A stretch of DNA of 64,000 nt from NCBI GenBank assembly GCA_009774625.1, contig VSOB01000006.1:10873-74872 (forward strand), in the 5' to 3' direction. This stretch comes from Lachnospiraceae bacterium. Lineage in GTDB: Bacteria > Bacillota > Clostridia > Lachnospirales > Lachnospiraceae. The notes below the pieces were generated by a model. It saw nothing but the letters and a program-made list of their open reading frames with translations. It was not told the origin of the DNA and made no database searches. Each line of letters starts with the position of its first letter. Within the stretch, counting starts at the first letter, position 1. Below, one piece after another: positions 15,788 to 24,435 of the stretch. The position numbers and the translations under genes were made by a program.

Positions 15788-16972
15788 TTACATGTTCCGG
15801 GTTTTGTATTTGGCTACAGTGCGCTGGATACGCTCGTTGGGATTCAGCAGATCGCTGATAGAGGTGTCATGGTTTAACGTATCAATCAGATACGCAATAT
15901 ATTTGCTCATATCGCAGTTAATATACCATTCCCGCTCCAGGAGTTCGGGAGTCTGATAAATCAGGTTAGTGGTCAGAACTTTATTGATGATGCCGTTTTT
16001 ATAGGCCTGATCGAATTTGCTGAGGCCATTGGTGAAAAGTCCAAAGGTAGTACAGATAAAAATTTTACGGGCCTTGCGTTCTTTCAAAGCAGCAGCCACC
16101 TCCAGTGTGCTTTCACCGGAGGAAATCATATCATCAATGATAATCATATCCTTGCCCTCCACGCTGGTTCCCAGAAATTCGTGAGCAACGATGGGATTGC
16201 GGCCATTGACAACACGGGTATAGTCTCTGCGCTTGTAGAACATTCCCATATCCAGCCCCAGCACATTGGCGATGTAAATAGCACGGCTCATACCGCCTTC
16301 ATCCGGACTGATGACCATCATATGGTTAGAGTCTATCTGCAGATTTTTTTCATTACGCAAAAGGCCCTTGATAAACTGGTAAGATGGGCGTACCGTTTCA
16401 AATCCGTGCAGAGGTATAGCGTTTTGTACGCGGTCATCATGGGCGTCAAAGGTAATAATGTTGTCAACGCCCATAGCCACCAGCTCCTGCAGGGCGATGG
16501 CACAGTCCAGAGATTCTCTTGCAGTCCGTTTGTGCTGTCTGCTTTCATAGAGAAACGGCATAATTACAGTGATTCTTCTGGCCTTTCCGCCGACTGCGGA
16601 AATGATCCGTTTCAAATCCTGATAGTGGTCATCGGGCGACATATGGTTTTCATGGCCGCAGAGGGAATAGGTCAGGCTGTAATTGCATACATCCACCAGA
16701 ATATACAGATCAGTCCCCCGGACGGACTCCATGATAACACCTTTGGCTTCACCGGAACCAAACCGGGGAACTTTGGCATTCAGCAGATAAGAATCGCGCT
16801 GATAGCCTGCAAACGCAAGGCTGTCTTTATGTTCGCTTTCCCGTTCGGTTCTCCATTTTACCAGGTAATAGTCTATTTTTTGTCCCAGATTCCGGCAACC
16901 TTCCAGAGAAATGACGCCGAGAGAGCCTACGGGTATGGTTTCCAGGTTTCTTTTTTCTTCGCGGGTTTTCAT
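15788..16972 (-). CDS. prs: Ribose-phosphate pyrophosphokinase, extended form
   Basis: Makes PRPP from ribose 5-phosphate and ATP for nucleotide, NAD, His and Trp synthesis. The PRPP loop DMIIIDDMISSGEST, the FDAHDDRVQNAIP segment in place of the usual DLH-type motif, and the catalytic-loop KRR (in MFYKRRDYT) are present. At 394 residues it is about 80 longer than the usual enzyme, with an N-terminal extension and inserts. ATG 16972 (GAGG site) is chosen over the adjacent TTG at 16975. It follows the helicase-loader gene by nine bases and ends the dnaD-dnaC-prs unit. Confidence 0.88.
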   Translation of the reverse strand: MKTREEKRNLETIPVGSLGVISLEGCRNLGQKIDYYLVKWRTERESEHKDSLAFAGYQRDSYLLNAKVPRFGSGEAKGVIMESVRGTDLYILVDVCNYSLTYSLCGHENHMSPDDHYQDLKRIISAVGGKARRITVIMPFLYESRQHKRTARESLDCAIALQELVAMGVDNIITFDAHDDRVQNAIPLHGFETVRPSYQFIKGLLRNEKNLQIDSNHMMVISPDEGGMSRAIYIANVLGLDMGMFYKRRDYTRVVNGRNPIVAHEFLGTSVEGKDMIIIDDMISSGESTLEVAAALKERKARKIFICTTFGLFTNGLSKFDQAYKNGIINKVLTTNLIYQTPELLEREWYINCDMSKYIAYLIDTLNHDTSISDLLNPNERIQRTVAKYKTRNM

Positions 16973-16981
16973 CAAAAGTCC

Positions 16982-17938
16982 TCACTTTCTGTTCTGCATG
17001 GTTTTGAGGTACATCCGGATATCAGGACCGGTGATTTTATACATATCATAGTTGCTTGTGATACGGGAAAAAATTCGTTCGGAATATTTATTTCGTAAAT
17101 CTTCCAGAGACAGATTGGTGGAAATCAGGGTAGGCTTCCTGCGCAGGTGCCTTTCATTGAGACAGGAAAAAAGCTGTGAAACCACGTAGGCATTGGTATA
17201 TTCCGTGCCCAGATCATCAATTACCAGTAAATCACAGTGATAAAGATCCTGGCTGATTCCGGAAAGAGCTTCACGGGATTTCCCGGAGAGCGTATCAATC
17301 AGGCCGCAGGCACTGAAATACAGAACCAGACTGCCTGCCTCAATCAACTCTCTGGCAATACAATTGCTCAGAAATGTTTTCCCTGCGCCTACGGAGCCAT
17401 AAAAAAACAGATTCCGGTAAACAGAATGAAACTCACGGATAAAATTCTGGCAGGCAGCTACGGTCTGCCGGAAGCGTTCCAGATCCTCACCCTGATAAAA
17501 TACATCGGATAATGTGGAAAAGTTTTCCCGTTTCAATGTTTCTTTGATATTGGACTGTTCATATAAAAGCGCAACAATTTTCTGTTTCAGGCAGGCACAT
17601 TTTTTGCCGTCCACATAGCCGGTATCTTTGCAGCGTGTACAGTTATAGACCGGTTCCAGATAATCTGAGGGATAACCGGCAGACAACAACAGGGTACGCT
17701 TTTTTTCTGACAGAGTATGTAAGGTATGCTTCAGATCGGCCAGCGCATGGGTATCTCCATCAAGAAGTTTCCGGGCATGAGCAACAGAAACAGAGGAAAC
17801 AGCATGATCTATTTCCTCGTATTCCGGAATGTTTTCGTAAATTTCGTTTAGTTTTTGGAGCTGTGTTCGGCGGGAATGATTTTGTCGTTCTTCATATTCC
17901 CGAAGAATGGAATCATACTGTTGGTTAGTCAGTGGCAC
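16982..17938 (-). CDS. DnaC/DnaI-like replicative helicase loader
   Basis: A 318-residue AAA+ ATPase that would load the replicative helicase at origins. Residues 1-95 form a charged helical N-terminal region. A CTRC...CAC cysteine cluster (about residue 100-115) matches the zinc-binding part of DnaI-type loaders. Walker A is GSVGAGKTFL, Walker B LLVIDDLG, and the arginine-finger region is SERIFSRI. The start is GTG 17938 behind AGGAGAAATTCC. It lies 22 bases after the dnaD gene and nine before prs, so the three form an operon. Confidence 0.88.
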   Translation of the reverse strand: MPLTNQQYDSILREYEERQNHSRRTQLQKLNEIYENIPEYEEIDHAVSSVSVAHARKLLDGDTHALADLKHTLHTLSEKKRTLLLSAGYPSDYLEPVYNCTRCKDTGYVDGKKCACLKQKIVALLYEQSNIKETLKRENFSTLSDVFYQGEDLERFRQTVAACQNFIREFHSVYRNLFFYGSVGAGKTFLSNCIARELIEAGSLVLYFSACGLIDTLSGKSREALSGISQDLYHCDLLVIDDLGTEYTNAYVVSQLFSCLNERHLRRKPTLISTNLSLEDLRNKYSERIFSRITSNYDMYKITGPDIRMYLKTMQNRK

Positions 17939-17960
17939 GGAATTTCTCCTTACATATCGG

Positions 17961-19019
17961 TCAGTTGCTTAACAGTTCTTTTTCCAGAGCATCAAAATCA
18001 TAATCCCGCTGCGGGAATTGATTGAATGAATTGGTGGAAGGGGAAGCAGGGTGCTGGCTCTGAACAGGCTTCTTTTTCTGATATGCCGCGTCAATAGCCC
18101 GGATATCCTCTACGCTGTGTACCTGAGACTGAAACCAGCTTGCCAGTATGCTGTCTGCATATGCAAAACGATGCTTGTCCACTGCCAGGACGGTCCGTTC
18201 GCAGGCGATTTCGATAACGGCGAGAGAAAAGCCCCATTCCTTGGTCCACCGGGTGATATAAGTGACTTCTTTCGGAGTCGGAGAAGTGTTTTTTCCCAGT
18301 GCTTTCATAATCTGATAAACATTTTTATCGTATTTGCAGGCAAATTCCTTTGCCTGACGGGGAGTGGTAATATGGTTTTCCGCCCATTCCACGGCTACTT
18401 TTTCTATGTAACGGAAACTTTTTTTCTCTTTCCCCACGCAGTACTGCACCAGATAATCAATCAGGTCTGCAGAAAAGCCCAGCTTGTCATAGATAAATAA
18501 TATGGTACGGACTTCGGTGGCACTCAATGGCTTGCCGATGTATTGTTCTACAATAAATAACAACTGTTCCGTTTCCTCGTTGCTGCGGAACATCTTCAGG
18601 TCATCCAGAGAATAAGCCGGCTTTTCCGGTATGGTTTCCGGAGGAGGCGTCTGGCTGACAGGGGGCAGAACAGGCATATCTGCGGCGACAGCCGGTTCAG
18701 GCCGGGCGCTTTCACTGTTTTGAGGCGCCGGGGTCAGCAGACGGATGGAAGATACATTTTTGCCTGTATCATAGTCCAGTGCCAGCAGAGACTTTTTTTC
18801 CCAATATTTCAGAGCACGTACTATGTCTTTTTCCGTATGGTTGAACAGATCCGCCATTTCGGAGATGCCTGTGTCCTGATTTGCCTGAAAGGCACGCAGC
18901 AGATGCAGATATACTTTCAGTTGTGCGTCGTTGGCATCCGCCATATAATAGTCAATAAAGGAATTGGAAACTGCAGTAAACCCGGTTTCCCCTTCCCGGT
19001 ATATTGTTAATTTCCCCAT
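17961..19019 (-). CDS. DnaD-domain replication protein
   Basis: A 352-residue primosome-type protein. The N-terminal ~110 residues form a winged-helix region (STEKDIVRALKYWEKKSLLAL-type pattern). A Pro/Ala/Glu-rich linker follows (about 110-150). Two DnaD-like helical domains come after, the last containing the YADSILASW motif diagnostic of DnaD/DnaB2 proteins. ATG 19019 is chosen because AGGTG lies five bases upstream; the ATG just before it has the site too close. It heads the dnaD-dnaC-prs operon, next to a cluster of DnaA boxes. Confidence 0.85.
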   Translation of the reverse strand: MGKLTIYREGETGFTAVSNSFIDYYMADANDAQLKVYLHLLRAFQANQDTGISEMADLFNHTEKDIVRALKYWEKKSLLALDYDTGKNVSSIRLLTPAPQNSESARPEPAVAADMPVLPPVSQTPPPETIPEKPAYSLDDLKMFRSNEETEQLLFIVEQYIGKPLSATEVRTILFIYDKLGFSADLIDYLVQYCVGKEKKSFRYIEKVAVEWAENHITTPRQAKEFACKYDKNVYQIMKALGKNTSPTPKEVTYITRWTKEWGFSLAVIEIACERTVLAVDKHRFAYADSILASWFQSQVHSVEDIRAIDAAYQKKKPVQSQHPASPSTNSFNQFPQRDYDFDALEKELLSN

Positions 19020-19068
19020 CATTTCACCTGATTCATTTCTGTGAGTATGTATCATTCAAAGCAAAGCA

Positions 19069-19077
19069 ATTATATCA
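19069..19077 (-). promoter_or_regulatory. Extended -10 promoter of the dnaD operon
   Basis: On the minus strand TGATATAAT, a TGN extended -10, 50 bases before the dnaD start. The -35 is poor. The same decamer ATGATATAAT appears twice before the DUF4153-like gene. Confidence 0.5.
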
Positions 19078-19144
19078 TAACAATTTCAAAAATGAAACAG
19101 TAAAATTTTATGAAAAGCCTTGAAAACACTGGGGTTTCCACCTT

Positions 19145-19317
19145 TGTGGACAATGTGGAAACTGTGGATAGCAGGCATGTATAAATGAGCGCCGCCATGT
19201 CATATAATAGTAAAAATCAAAGAAAATTAAGTATCCTGGGGGAATGGTTCAGAGAAAAAAATATCCACATTTCCGGTCACTCCGAAGAGGCACTCAAAAT
19301 GTGGATAATGTGGATAA
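19145..19317. promoter_or_regulatory. Cluster of six DnaA-box-like sites
   Basis: Three nine-base sites abut head to tail: TGTGGACAA (19145-19153), TGTGGAAAC (19154-19162) and TGTGGATAG (19163-19171). ATATCCACA (19261-19269) is in the opposite orientation. Two perfect TGTGGATAA boxes abut at 19300-19308 and 19309-19317, directly next to the murC stop codon. The segment between them is AT-rich. No dnaA or dnaN gene is in the window, so this is more likely a DnaA-controlled promoter region or titration site for the helicase-loader operon than the main origin. Confidence 0.7.
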
Positions 19318-20694
19318 CTAATGACCAAGCAGACTTTCGCCGATTTTTACAACATCTCCGGCCCCCATAGTTATCAACAGATCACCGGGGGTACAATGCT
19401 CCAGCAAAAAATTTTCAATTTCATCAAAGGAAGGAAAATACAGACATTCTTTTCCCTCTTTTGTGACCAGCTCCTGCAGGGTGCGGGAGCTGATGCCCAG
19501 GGTATCGGTTTCCCTTGCAGCATAGATGTCCGCCAGAATGATTCTGTCGGCCAGAGAAAGTGCTTTTGCAAATTCCGGCAGAAACGCCTTTGTACGGGTA
19601 TACGTATGGGGCTGAAATACACACCACAGTGTTTTGTGGGGATATTTTTCGGCTGCCTGCAGCGTGGCGGTAATTTCTGTGGGATGATGCGCATAATCAT
19701 CTATAATGGTAACGCCGCCGATCTGTCCCTTATATTCGAAACGTCTGTCTGTGCCGTGGAAATCTTTTAATGCGGCCAGAGCGGATGCTCTGGGAAGCTG
19801 CAGTGCGTCTGACAGGGCGATGGCAGCCATTGCATTGTAAATATTGTGTTTTCCGGGTACGGAAAGCGTAACAGTATCTGTATGGCCGCCGTTATGCAGT
19901 GTAAATGTGGGACAGGCCGTTTCATCATAGGAAAGATCACTGTAGGAATACGTAAAAGCGGAATCCCCGCCAAAGGTAACAATGCGGCAGGGCAGATCCT
20001 TTGTGATGGATTCCAGCGATGCGATCTCTCCGTTGACAATCAAAAGACCGTCCTGGGGCAGCAGCGAAGCAAATTTATGGAAGGATGCCCGGATTTCATG
20101 GATGTCCCTGAAAAAATCCAGATGATCCTCTTCCACATTGAGGATCAGGCCGATTTTCGGGAAAAAGCTGAGAAAGCTGTTGGTATATTCGCAGGCTTCC
20201 GTTACAAAATATCCGGATTTCCCGATCCGGATATTGCCGCCGATGGAATGCAGGATGCCGCCGATGGACAGTGTGGGGTCTGTGTCTGCACGGAGCAGGA
20301 TCTCGGCTATCATGGAGGTGGTGGTTGTCTTACCGTGAGTGCCGCTGACAGCCACCGGGGTTTGATAATTGCGCATAATCTGTCCCAGAAGCTGTGCCCG
20401 TGTCAGGGACGGCAGCCCTTTTTGGGCGATGGCTGCAAATTCCGGATTGTCGCTGTGGATGGCAGCCGTATACACCACCAGATCGATATCGTCGGTGAGA
20501 TTGTCCGCGCTTTGACGGTTATAAATGCGGGCCCCCTTACGTGCCAGCAGATCGGTCAAAGGGCCGGGCCGCAGATCGGATCCGGATATGGTAAAGCCTT
20601 CGGAAAGCAATATTTCGGCCAGACCGCTCATACTGATACCGCCGATGCCGATGAAATGTATATGAATAGGTTTACTGAAATCAATTTGGTACAT
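19318..20694 (-). CDS. murC: UDP-N-acetylmuramate--L-alanine ligase
   Basis: Adds the first amino acid to UDP-MurNAc in the cytoplasmic stage of peptidoglycan synthesis. A 458-residue three-domain Mur ligase: the N-terminal Rossmann motif HFIGIGGISMSGLAEIL, the ATP loop GTHGKTTTTSM, and the C-terminal AHHPTEI segment. ATG 20694 is chosen because GAGAGGAAG lies upstream and the protein then begins at the conserved domain; a longer in-frame extension has no ribosome site. Confidence 0.95.
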   Translation of the reverse strand: MYQIDFSKPIHIHFIGIGGISMSGLAEILLSEGFTISGSDLRPGPLTDLLARKGARIYNRQSADNLTDDIDLVVYTAAIHSDNPEFAAIAQKGLPSLTRAQLLGQIMRNYQTPVAVSGTHGKTTTTSMIAEILLRADTDPTLSIGGILHSIGGNIRIGKSGYFVTEACEYTNSFLSFFPKIGLILNVEEDHLDFFRDIHEIRASFHKFASLLPQDGLLIVNGEIASLESITKDLPCRIVTFGGDSAFTYSYSDLSYDETACPTFTLHNGGHTDTVTLSVPGKHNIYNAMAAIALSDALQLPRASALAALKDFHGTDRRFEYKGQIGGVTIIDDYAHHPTEITATLQAAEKYPHKTLWCVFQPHTYTRTKAFLPEFAKALSLADRIILADIYAARETDTLGISSRTLQELVTKEGKECLYFPSFDEIENFLLEHCTPGDLLITMGAGDVVKIGESLLGH

Positions 20695-20737
20695 GGGCTT
20701 CCTCTCCCTGCTTTTTAATCTGTTTTCTCTATCATTT

Positions 20738-20765
20738 ATTATACGCATGGAAAGAAAAAAAACAA
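20738..20765 (-). promoter_or_regulatory. Candidate promoter of murC
   Basis: On the minus strand TTGTTT (20760-20765), a 16-base T-rich spacer and a perfect TATAAT (20738-20743), 44 bases before ATG 20694. The rest of the 334-base murC-glgC gap is AT-rich and holds the glgC promoter. Confidence 0.5.
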
Positions 20766-20950
20766 ACAAAAATTTGGTAATTTTTTATGGAAAGAAGAAA
20801 AATCAGGTGGTATTGTGGGAGGCGACCGGTGAAAAACAGGTAAAAACTGTAAAGAAAAAAGCAGAGGATAAATGTTTAGACAAAATTAAAGATTATTGTA
20901 AAAATTATACAGAAAGTTGACAAAAACAAATAAATAAATTGTAAAAACAA

Positions 20951-20979
20951 TTCACTTTTATAAGAATCTATGTTATATT
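20951..20979 (+). promoter_or_regulatory. Promoter of the glgC-glgD operon
   Basis: TTCACT (20951-20956), a 17-base spacer and TATATT (20974-20979), 50 bases before glgC. A second possible start uses a perfect TTGACA at 20917-20922 with a weak TGTAAA at 20940-20945. Confidence 0.5.
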
Positions 20980-21028
20980 ATCACTAAAGAAAGATTAAGA
21001 AATCCGATGGATTGTAAGGAGTGACAGT

Positions 21029-22303
21029 ATGTATAAGAAAGAAATGATTGCCATGCTGCTGGCCGGTGGGCAGGGAAGCAGGCTGGGGGTGCTCACATCC
21101 AAAGTGGCAAAACCGGCGGTGGCATTCGGAGGGAAATACAGGATCATTGATTTCCCTTTAAGCAACTGCATCAATTCCGGCGTGGATACAGTAGGCGTAT
21201 TGACACAGTACCAGCCGCTCCGCTTGAATTCCCATATCGGCATCGGCATTCCGTGGGATCTGGATCGCAATATTGGAGGAGTTACCATTCTGCCGCCTTA
21301 TGAAAAGAGTAAAAACAGCGAATGGTATACCGGTACAGCCAATGCCATCTATCAGAATCTGGCCTATATGGAAAGTTTCAATCCGGATTATGTGCTGATT
21401 CTTTCAGGAGATCATATATACAAGATGGATTATGAGGTTATGTTGGACTTTCATAAGTCCAACGGCGCAGAGGTATCCATTGCCGCGATGCCTGTTCCGA
21501 TAGAAGAGGCGAAGCGGTTTGGGATTGTGATTACCGATGAGAACAAAAAGATTCAGGACTTTGAGGAAAAACCTGAAAATCCCAGGAGCAATCTGGCATC
21601 TATGGGCATTTATATCTTTAACTGGGCCACATTGAAAGAAGCCTTACTGACGCTGGCCGATCAGCCGGCGCTGGATTTCGGCAAGCATGTGATTCCATAC
21701 TGCCATAGAAAGGGCGCACCGCTTTATGCGTATGAGTTCAACGGCTACTGGAAGGATGTGGGGACTCTTCATTCTTATTGGGAAGCCAATATGGAGCTGA
21801 TTGATATTATACCTGTGTTCAATCTTTACGAGGAATATTGGAAGATTTATACGCGCAGCGAGATTCTGCAGCCTCAGTATGTGTCGTCTGACAGCATAGT
21901 GGAGAGAAGTATTATCGGAGAAGGCACTACCATATTGGGCAAGGTGTACAATTCGGTCATCGGCTGCGGTGTTACCATCGGAGAAGGAACGGTGGTACGG
22001 GATTCTATTCTTATGAACCGGACGGAAATCGGTCCGAACTGTGAATTGAACAAGGCAATCATTGCGGAGGATGCCGTGATTGGAGAGAGCGTGAAACTGG
22101 GTGTGGGTGAAGAGGCCGCAAATGAGACAGATCCGCATATTTACAATCACGGTATTGTGACAATCGGAGAAAAAAGTGTGATACCCGGCCATGTATCTGT
22201 CGGAAAAAATGCTGTAATTTTCGGCAGGACGGCTCCGGAGGATTTTCCGGATCATTATCTGGCAGGTGGAAAAACATTGATTAAGGCAGGTGATGAGTCA
22301 TGA
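21029..22303 (+). CDS. glgC: Glucose-1-phosphate adenylyltransferase, catalytic subunit
   Basis: Makes ADP-glucose, the glucosyl donor for glycogen. A 424-residue enzyme: the nucleotidyltransferase domain begins with LLAGGQGSRLGVLTSKVAKP and FGGKYRIIDFPLSNC, followed by ILSGDHIYKMDY. A left-handed beta-helix of hexapeptide repeats (from about residue 290) forms the C-terminus. ATG 21029 follows GGAGTG. It overlaps glgD by four bases, and the two subunits are expected to form a heterotetramer. Confidence 0.95.
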   Translation: MYKKEMIAMLLAGGQGSRLGVLTSKVAKPAVAFGGKYRIIDFPLSNCINSGVDTVGVLTQYQPLRLNSHIGIGIPWDLDRNIGGVTILPPYEKSKNSEWYTGTANAIYQNLAYMESFNPDYVLILSGDHIYKMDYEVMLDFHKSNGAEVSIAAMPVPIEEAKRFGIVITDENKKIQDFEEKPENPRSNLASMGIYIFNWATLKEALLTLADQPALDFGKHVIPYCHRKGAPLYAYEFNGYWKDVGTLHSYWEANMELIDIIPVFNLYEEYWKIYTRSEILQPQYVSSDSIVERSIIGEGTTILGKVYNSVIGCGVTIGEGTVVRDSILMNRTEIGPNCELNKAIIAEDAVIGESVKLGVGEEAANETDPHIYNHGIVTIGEKSVIPGHVSVGKNAVIFGRTAPEDFPDHYLAGGKTLIKAGDES

Positions 22304-23418
22304 GAGCGATTGGAATCGTCCTGGCGGGCGGAAACAACCACCGTATGAAAGAGCTGTCGCAGAAAAGAGCAGTTGCGGCTATGCCGATTGCGGGAAGTTA
22401 CAGAAGTATCGATTTTGTGCTTAGCAATATGTCCAATTCCCATATACAAAAGGTTGCCGTACTGACACAGTACAATGCGAGAAGCCTCAATGAGCATCTT
22501 GGCTCTTCCAAGTGGTGGGATTTCGGCAGAAAACAGGGCGGTATTTTTGTATTTACTCCTGCGGTGACGGCCGACCGGAGCTCCTGGTACAGAGGGACGG
22601 CAGATGCCATTTATCAGAATCTGGATTTTCTGAAAAGCAGCCATGAACCATATGTGATCATCGCCAGCGGCGATTGTATTTATAAGATGGATTACAATAA
22701 GATTTTGGAGTATCATATCGAGAAAAAGGCGGATATTACTGTTGTCTGCCGGGATATGGATGAGAATGCAGCGCTGGAGCGGTATGGAACCATTCGTATG
22801 AATGAGGAAAGCAGGATCGAGGAATTTGAGGAAAAGCCGGTCGTTGCCAGGTCCCAGACCATTTCCTGTGGCATTTATATCATCAGAAGGCGCCAGCTTA
22901 TAGAACTGCTGGAAAAATGTGCGGAGGAGGAGCGGTATGATTTTGTAAAGGACATTCTGGTCCGCTATAAGAATCTGAAACGTATATTTGGTTATAAGAT
23001 CAGGGATTACTGGAAAAACATTGCTTCGGTAGAGGACTATTTTAACGCGAACATGGATTTCCTGAAACCGGATGTCCGTACTTATTTCTTCAGGGAATAT
23101 CCTGCTGTGTATTCCAAAGTAGATGATTTACCGCCGGCAAAGTACAATGTGGGTTCGGATGTGAGAAACAGCCTGATTTCCAGCGGCTGTATCATCAACG
23201 GAACCATAGAGAACTCCGTTGTATTTAAAAGTGCATTCATCGGGAATCATTGCACGATCAAAAATTCTATTATATTAAATGACGTTTATATTGGAGATAA
23301 CACTTACATTGAAAACTGCATCGTAGAGAGCCGCGATACCATACCGGCCAACTCCTGCTATAAAGGCGAAGATGGAATCAAGATCGTAATCGAAAAAAAT
23401 ATGAGGTACAAGTTCTAG
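22300..23418 (+). CDS. glgD: Glucose-1-phosphate adenylyltransferase, regulatory subunit
   Basis: A 372-residue GlgC paralogue. The catalytic loop is altered to LAGGNNHRMKELSQKRAVAA, lacking the second Gly of the GxG and the lysine of the RAKP motif, which is the usual state of the GlgD activator subunit in Firmicutes. The ASGDCIYKMDY and beta-helix regions remain. ATG 22300 lies inside the glgC stop (ATGA), indicating translational coupling. Confidence 0.93.
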   Translation: MRAIGIVLAGGNNHRMKELSQKRAVAAMPIAGSYRSIDFVLSNMSNSHIQKVAVLTQYNARSLNEHLGSSKWWDFGRKQGGIFVFTPAVTADRSSWYRGTADAIYQNLDFLKSSHEPYVIIASGDCIYKMDYNKILEYHIEKKADITVVCRDMDENAALERYGTIRMNEESRIEEFEEKPVVARSQTISCGIYIIRRRQLIELLEKCAEEERYDFVKDILVRYKNLKRIFGYKIRDYWKNIASVEDYFNANMDFLKPDVRTYFFREYPAVYSKVDDLPPAKYNVGSDVRNSLISSGCIINGTIENSVVFKSAFIGNHCTIKNSIILNDVYIGDNTYIENCIVESRDTIPANSCYKGEDGIKIVIEKNMRYKF

Positions 23419-23443
23419 TATCGATCAGAGGAGGTCAAGATGC

Positions 23444-23719
23444 ATGAAAATAACAGACGTACGAGTTCGTAAAATTACGAAAGAAGGGAAAATGAAAGCA
23501 ATCGTATCTATTACGATCGACAATGAATTCGTAGTTCATGACATCAAGGTGATTGAAGGTGAGAAAGGGCTGTTTATTGCAATGCCAAGCAAGAAGGCCA
23601 CGGATGGCGAGTACAGGGATATCGCCCATCCTATCAATTCAGAGACTAGAGAGGGCATACAGAGGATTATTTTAGAAAGTTACGAGCAGGCATTGTCGGA
23701 ACCCGACAGTGCGGAATGA
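23444..23719 (+). CDS. spoVG: Septation and sporulation regulator SpoVG
   Basis: A 91-residue nucleic-acid-binding regulator. The sequence ITDVRVRKITKEGKMKA, FVVHDIKVIEG and KGLFIAMPSKK is the SpoVG signature. In Bacillus it affects asymmetric septation and gene expression; in other Firmicutes it binds DNA and RNA. The GAGGAGG site is strong. It is 25 bases after glgD and is followed by a terminator, so it may be read through from the glg promoter. Confidence 0.95.
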   Translation: MKITDVRVRKITKEGKMKAIVSITIDNEFVVHDIKVIEGEKGLFIAMPSKKATDGEYRDIAHPINSETREGIQRIILESYEQALSEPDSAE

Positions 23720-23743
23720 CGGAATAGGAGTAGGCATCAGGGA

Positions 23744-23778
23744 AAAGGAGTTGTCATTTGACAGCTCCTTTGTTATAT
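23744..23778 (+). terminator. Terminator after spoVG
   Basis: Stem AAAGGAG-TTGTCA / TGACAG-CTCCTTT (23744-23771) with a two-base loop, then a T-rich tail (GTTATATT). Confidence 0.75.
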
Positions 23779-23832
23779 TATAGATTCAGGTTTTCATAAA
23801 TTTCAGGCCGCAGAACAGAAAGGAAGGGCGAC

Positions 23833-24435
23833 ATGTATATCATTGCAGGATTGGGCAATCCGGGGAAACAATATGAAAATACAAGACATAATACAGGATT
23901 TTCTGTCATAGATGTAATAGCAGAAAAGCATGGCATTTCCATGCTGGAACGTAAGCACCGGGCGCTGATCGGGAAGGGATATATCGAGGGACAGAAGGTG
24001 ATCCTGGCAAAGCCGCAGACCTTTATGAATCTGAGCGGTGAAAGTGTGCGGGAACTGGTGAATTATTACAAGATAGATGAAAAGCAGGAACTGGTCGTGA
24101 TCTATGATGATATCAGTATGGAGACGGGCAGGCTGCGGATCCGCAAAAAAGGCAGTGCGGGCGGGCATAACGGTATCAAAAATATTATTGCCCATCTGGG
24201 ACATGATATATTTCTGCGGATTAAGATCGGGGTCGGGGGCAAGCCTGGGGAAACCGATCTGGTGGATTATGTACTGGGGCATTTTACCAAAGAGGAAAAG
24301 GAAAAAATTGACCGAAGCGCATGTATGGCAGAGGAAGCGCTGTGTCTGATGCTTCAGGGTGAAACAGACGCTGCAATGAACAGATATCATAAAAAACAAG
24401 AGGTAGACGATGAAAGCACTGAAAAAACCATTTGA
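23833..24435 (+). CDS. pth: Peptidyl-tRNA hydrolase
   Basis: Releases peptides from stalled peptidyl-tRNA. A 200-residue Pth1-type enzyme with IIAGLGNPGKQYENTRHNTG carrying the catalytic His, KPQTFMNLSGESV, and GSAGGHNGIKNI. A GGAAGG site precedes ATG 23833. The last 26 bases overlap mfd, the classic pth-mfd arrangement of Firmicutes. Confidence 0.96.
   Translation: MYIIAGLGNPGKQYENTRHNTGFSVIDVIAEKHGISMLERKHRALIGKGYIEGQKVILAKPQTFMNLSGESVRELVNYYKIDEKQELVVIYDDISMETGRLRIRKKGSAGGHNGIKNIIAHLGHDIFLRIKIGVGGKPGETDLVDYVLGHFTKEEKEKIDRSACMAEEALCLMLQGETDAAMNRYHKKQEVDDESTEKTI

Noticed and set aside
19145..19317. Calling the DnaA-box cluster the chromosomal origin
   Set aside because: No dnaA, dnaN, rpmH or gyr genes are present and gene orientation does not switch cleanly here; a regulatory role is safer.
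19185..19370. A 61-codon frame inside the DnaA-box cluster
   Set aside because: No ribosome site; it runs into murC on the opposite strand and is explained by the box-rich DNA.
20693..20920. A 75-codon plus-strand frame in the murC-glgC gap, Lys-rich
   Set aside because: It begins opposite the murC start, has no ribosome site, and its composition simply reflects A-rich intergenic DNA.
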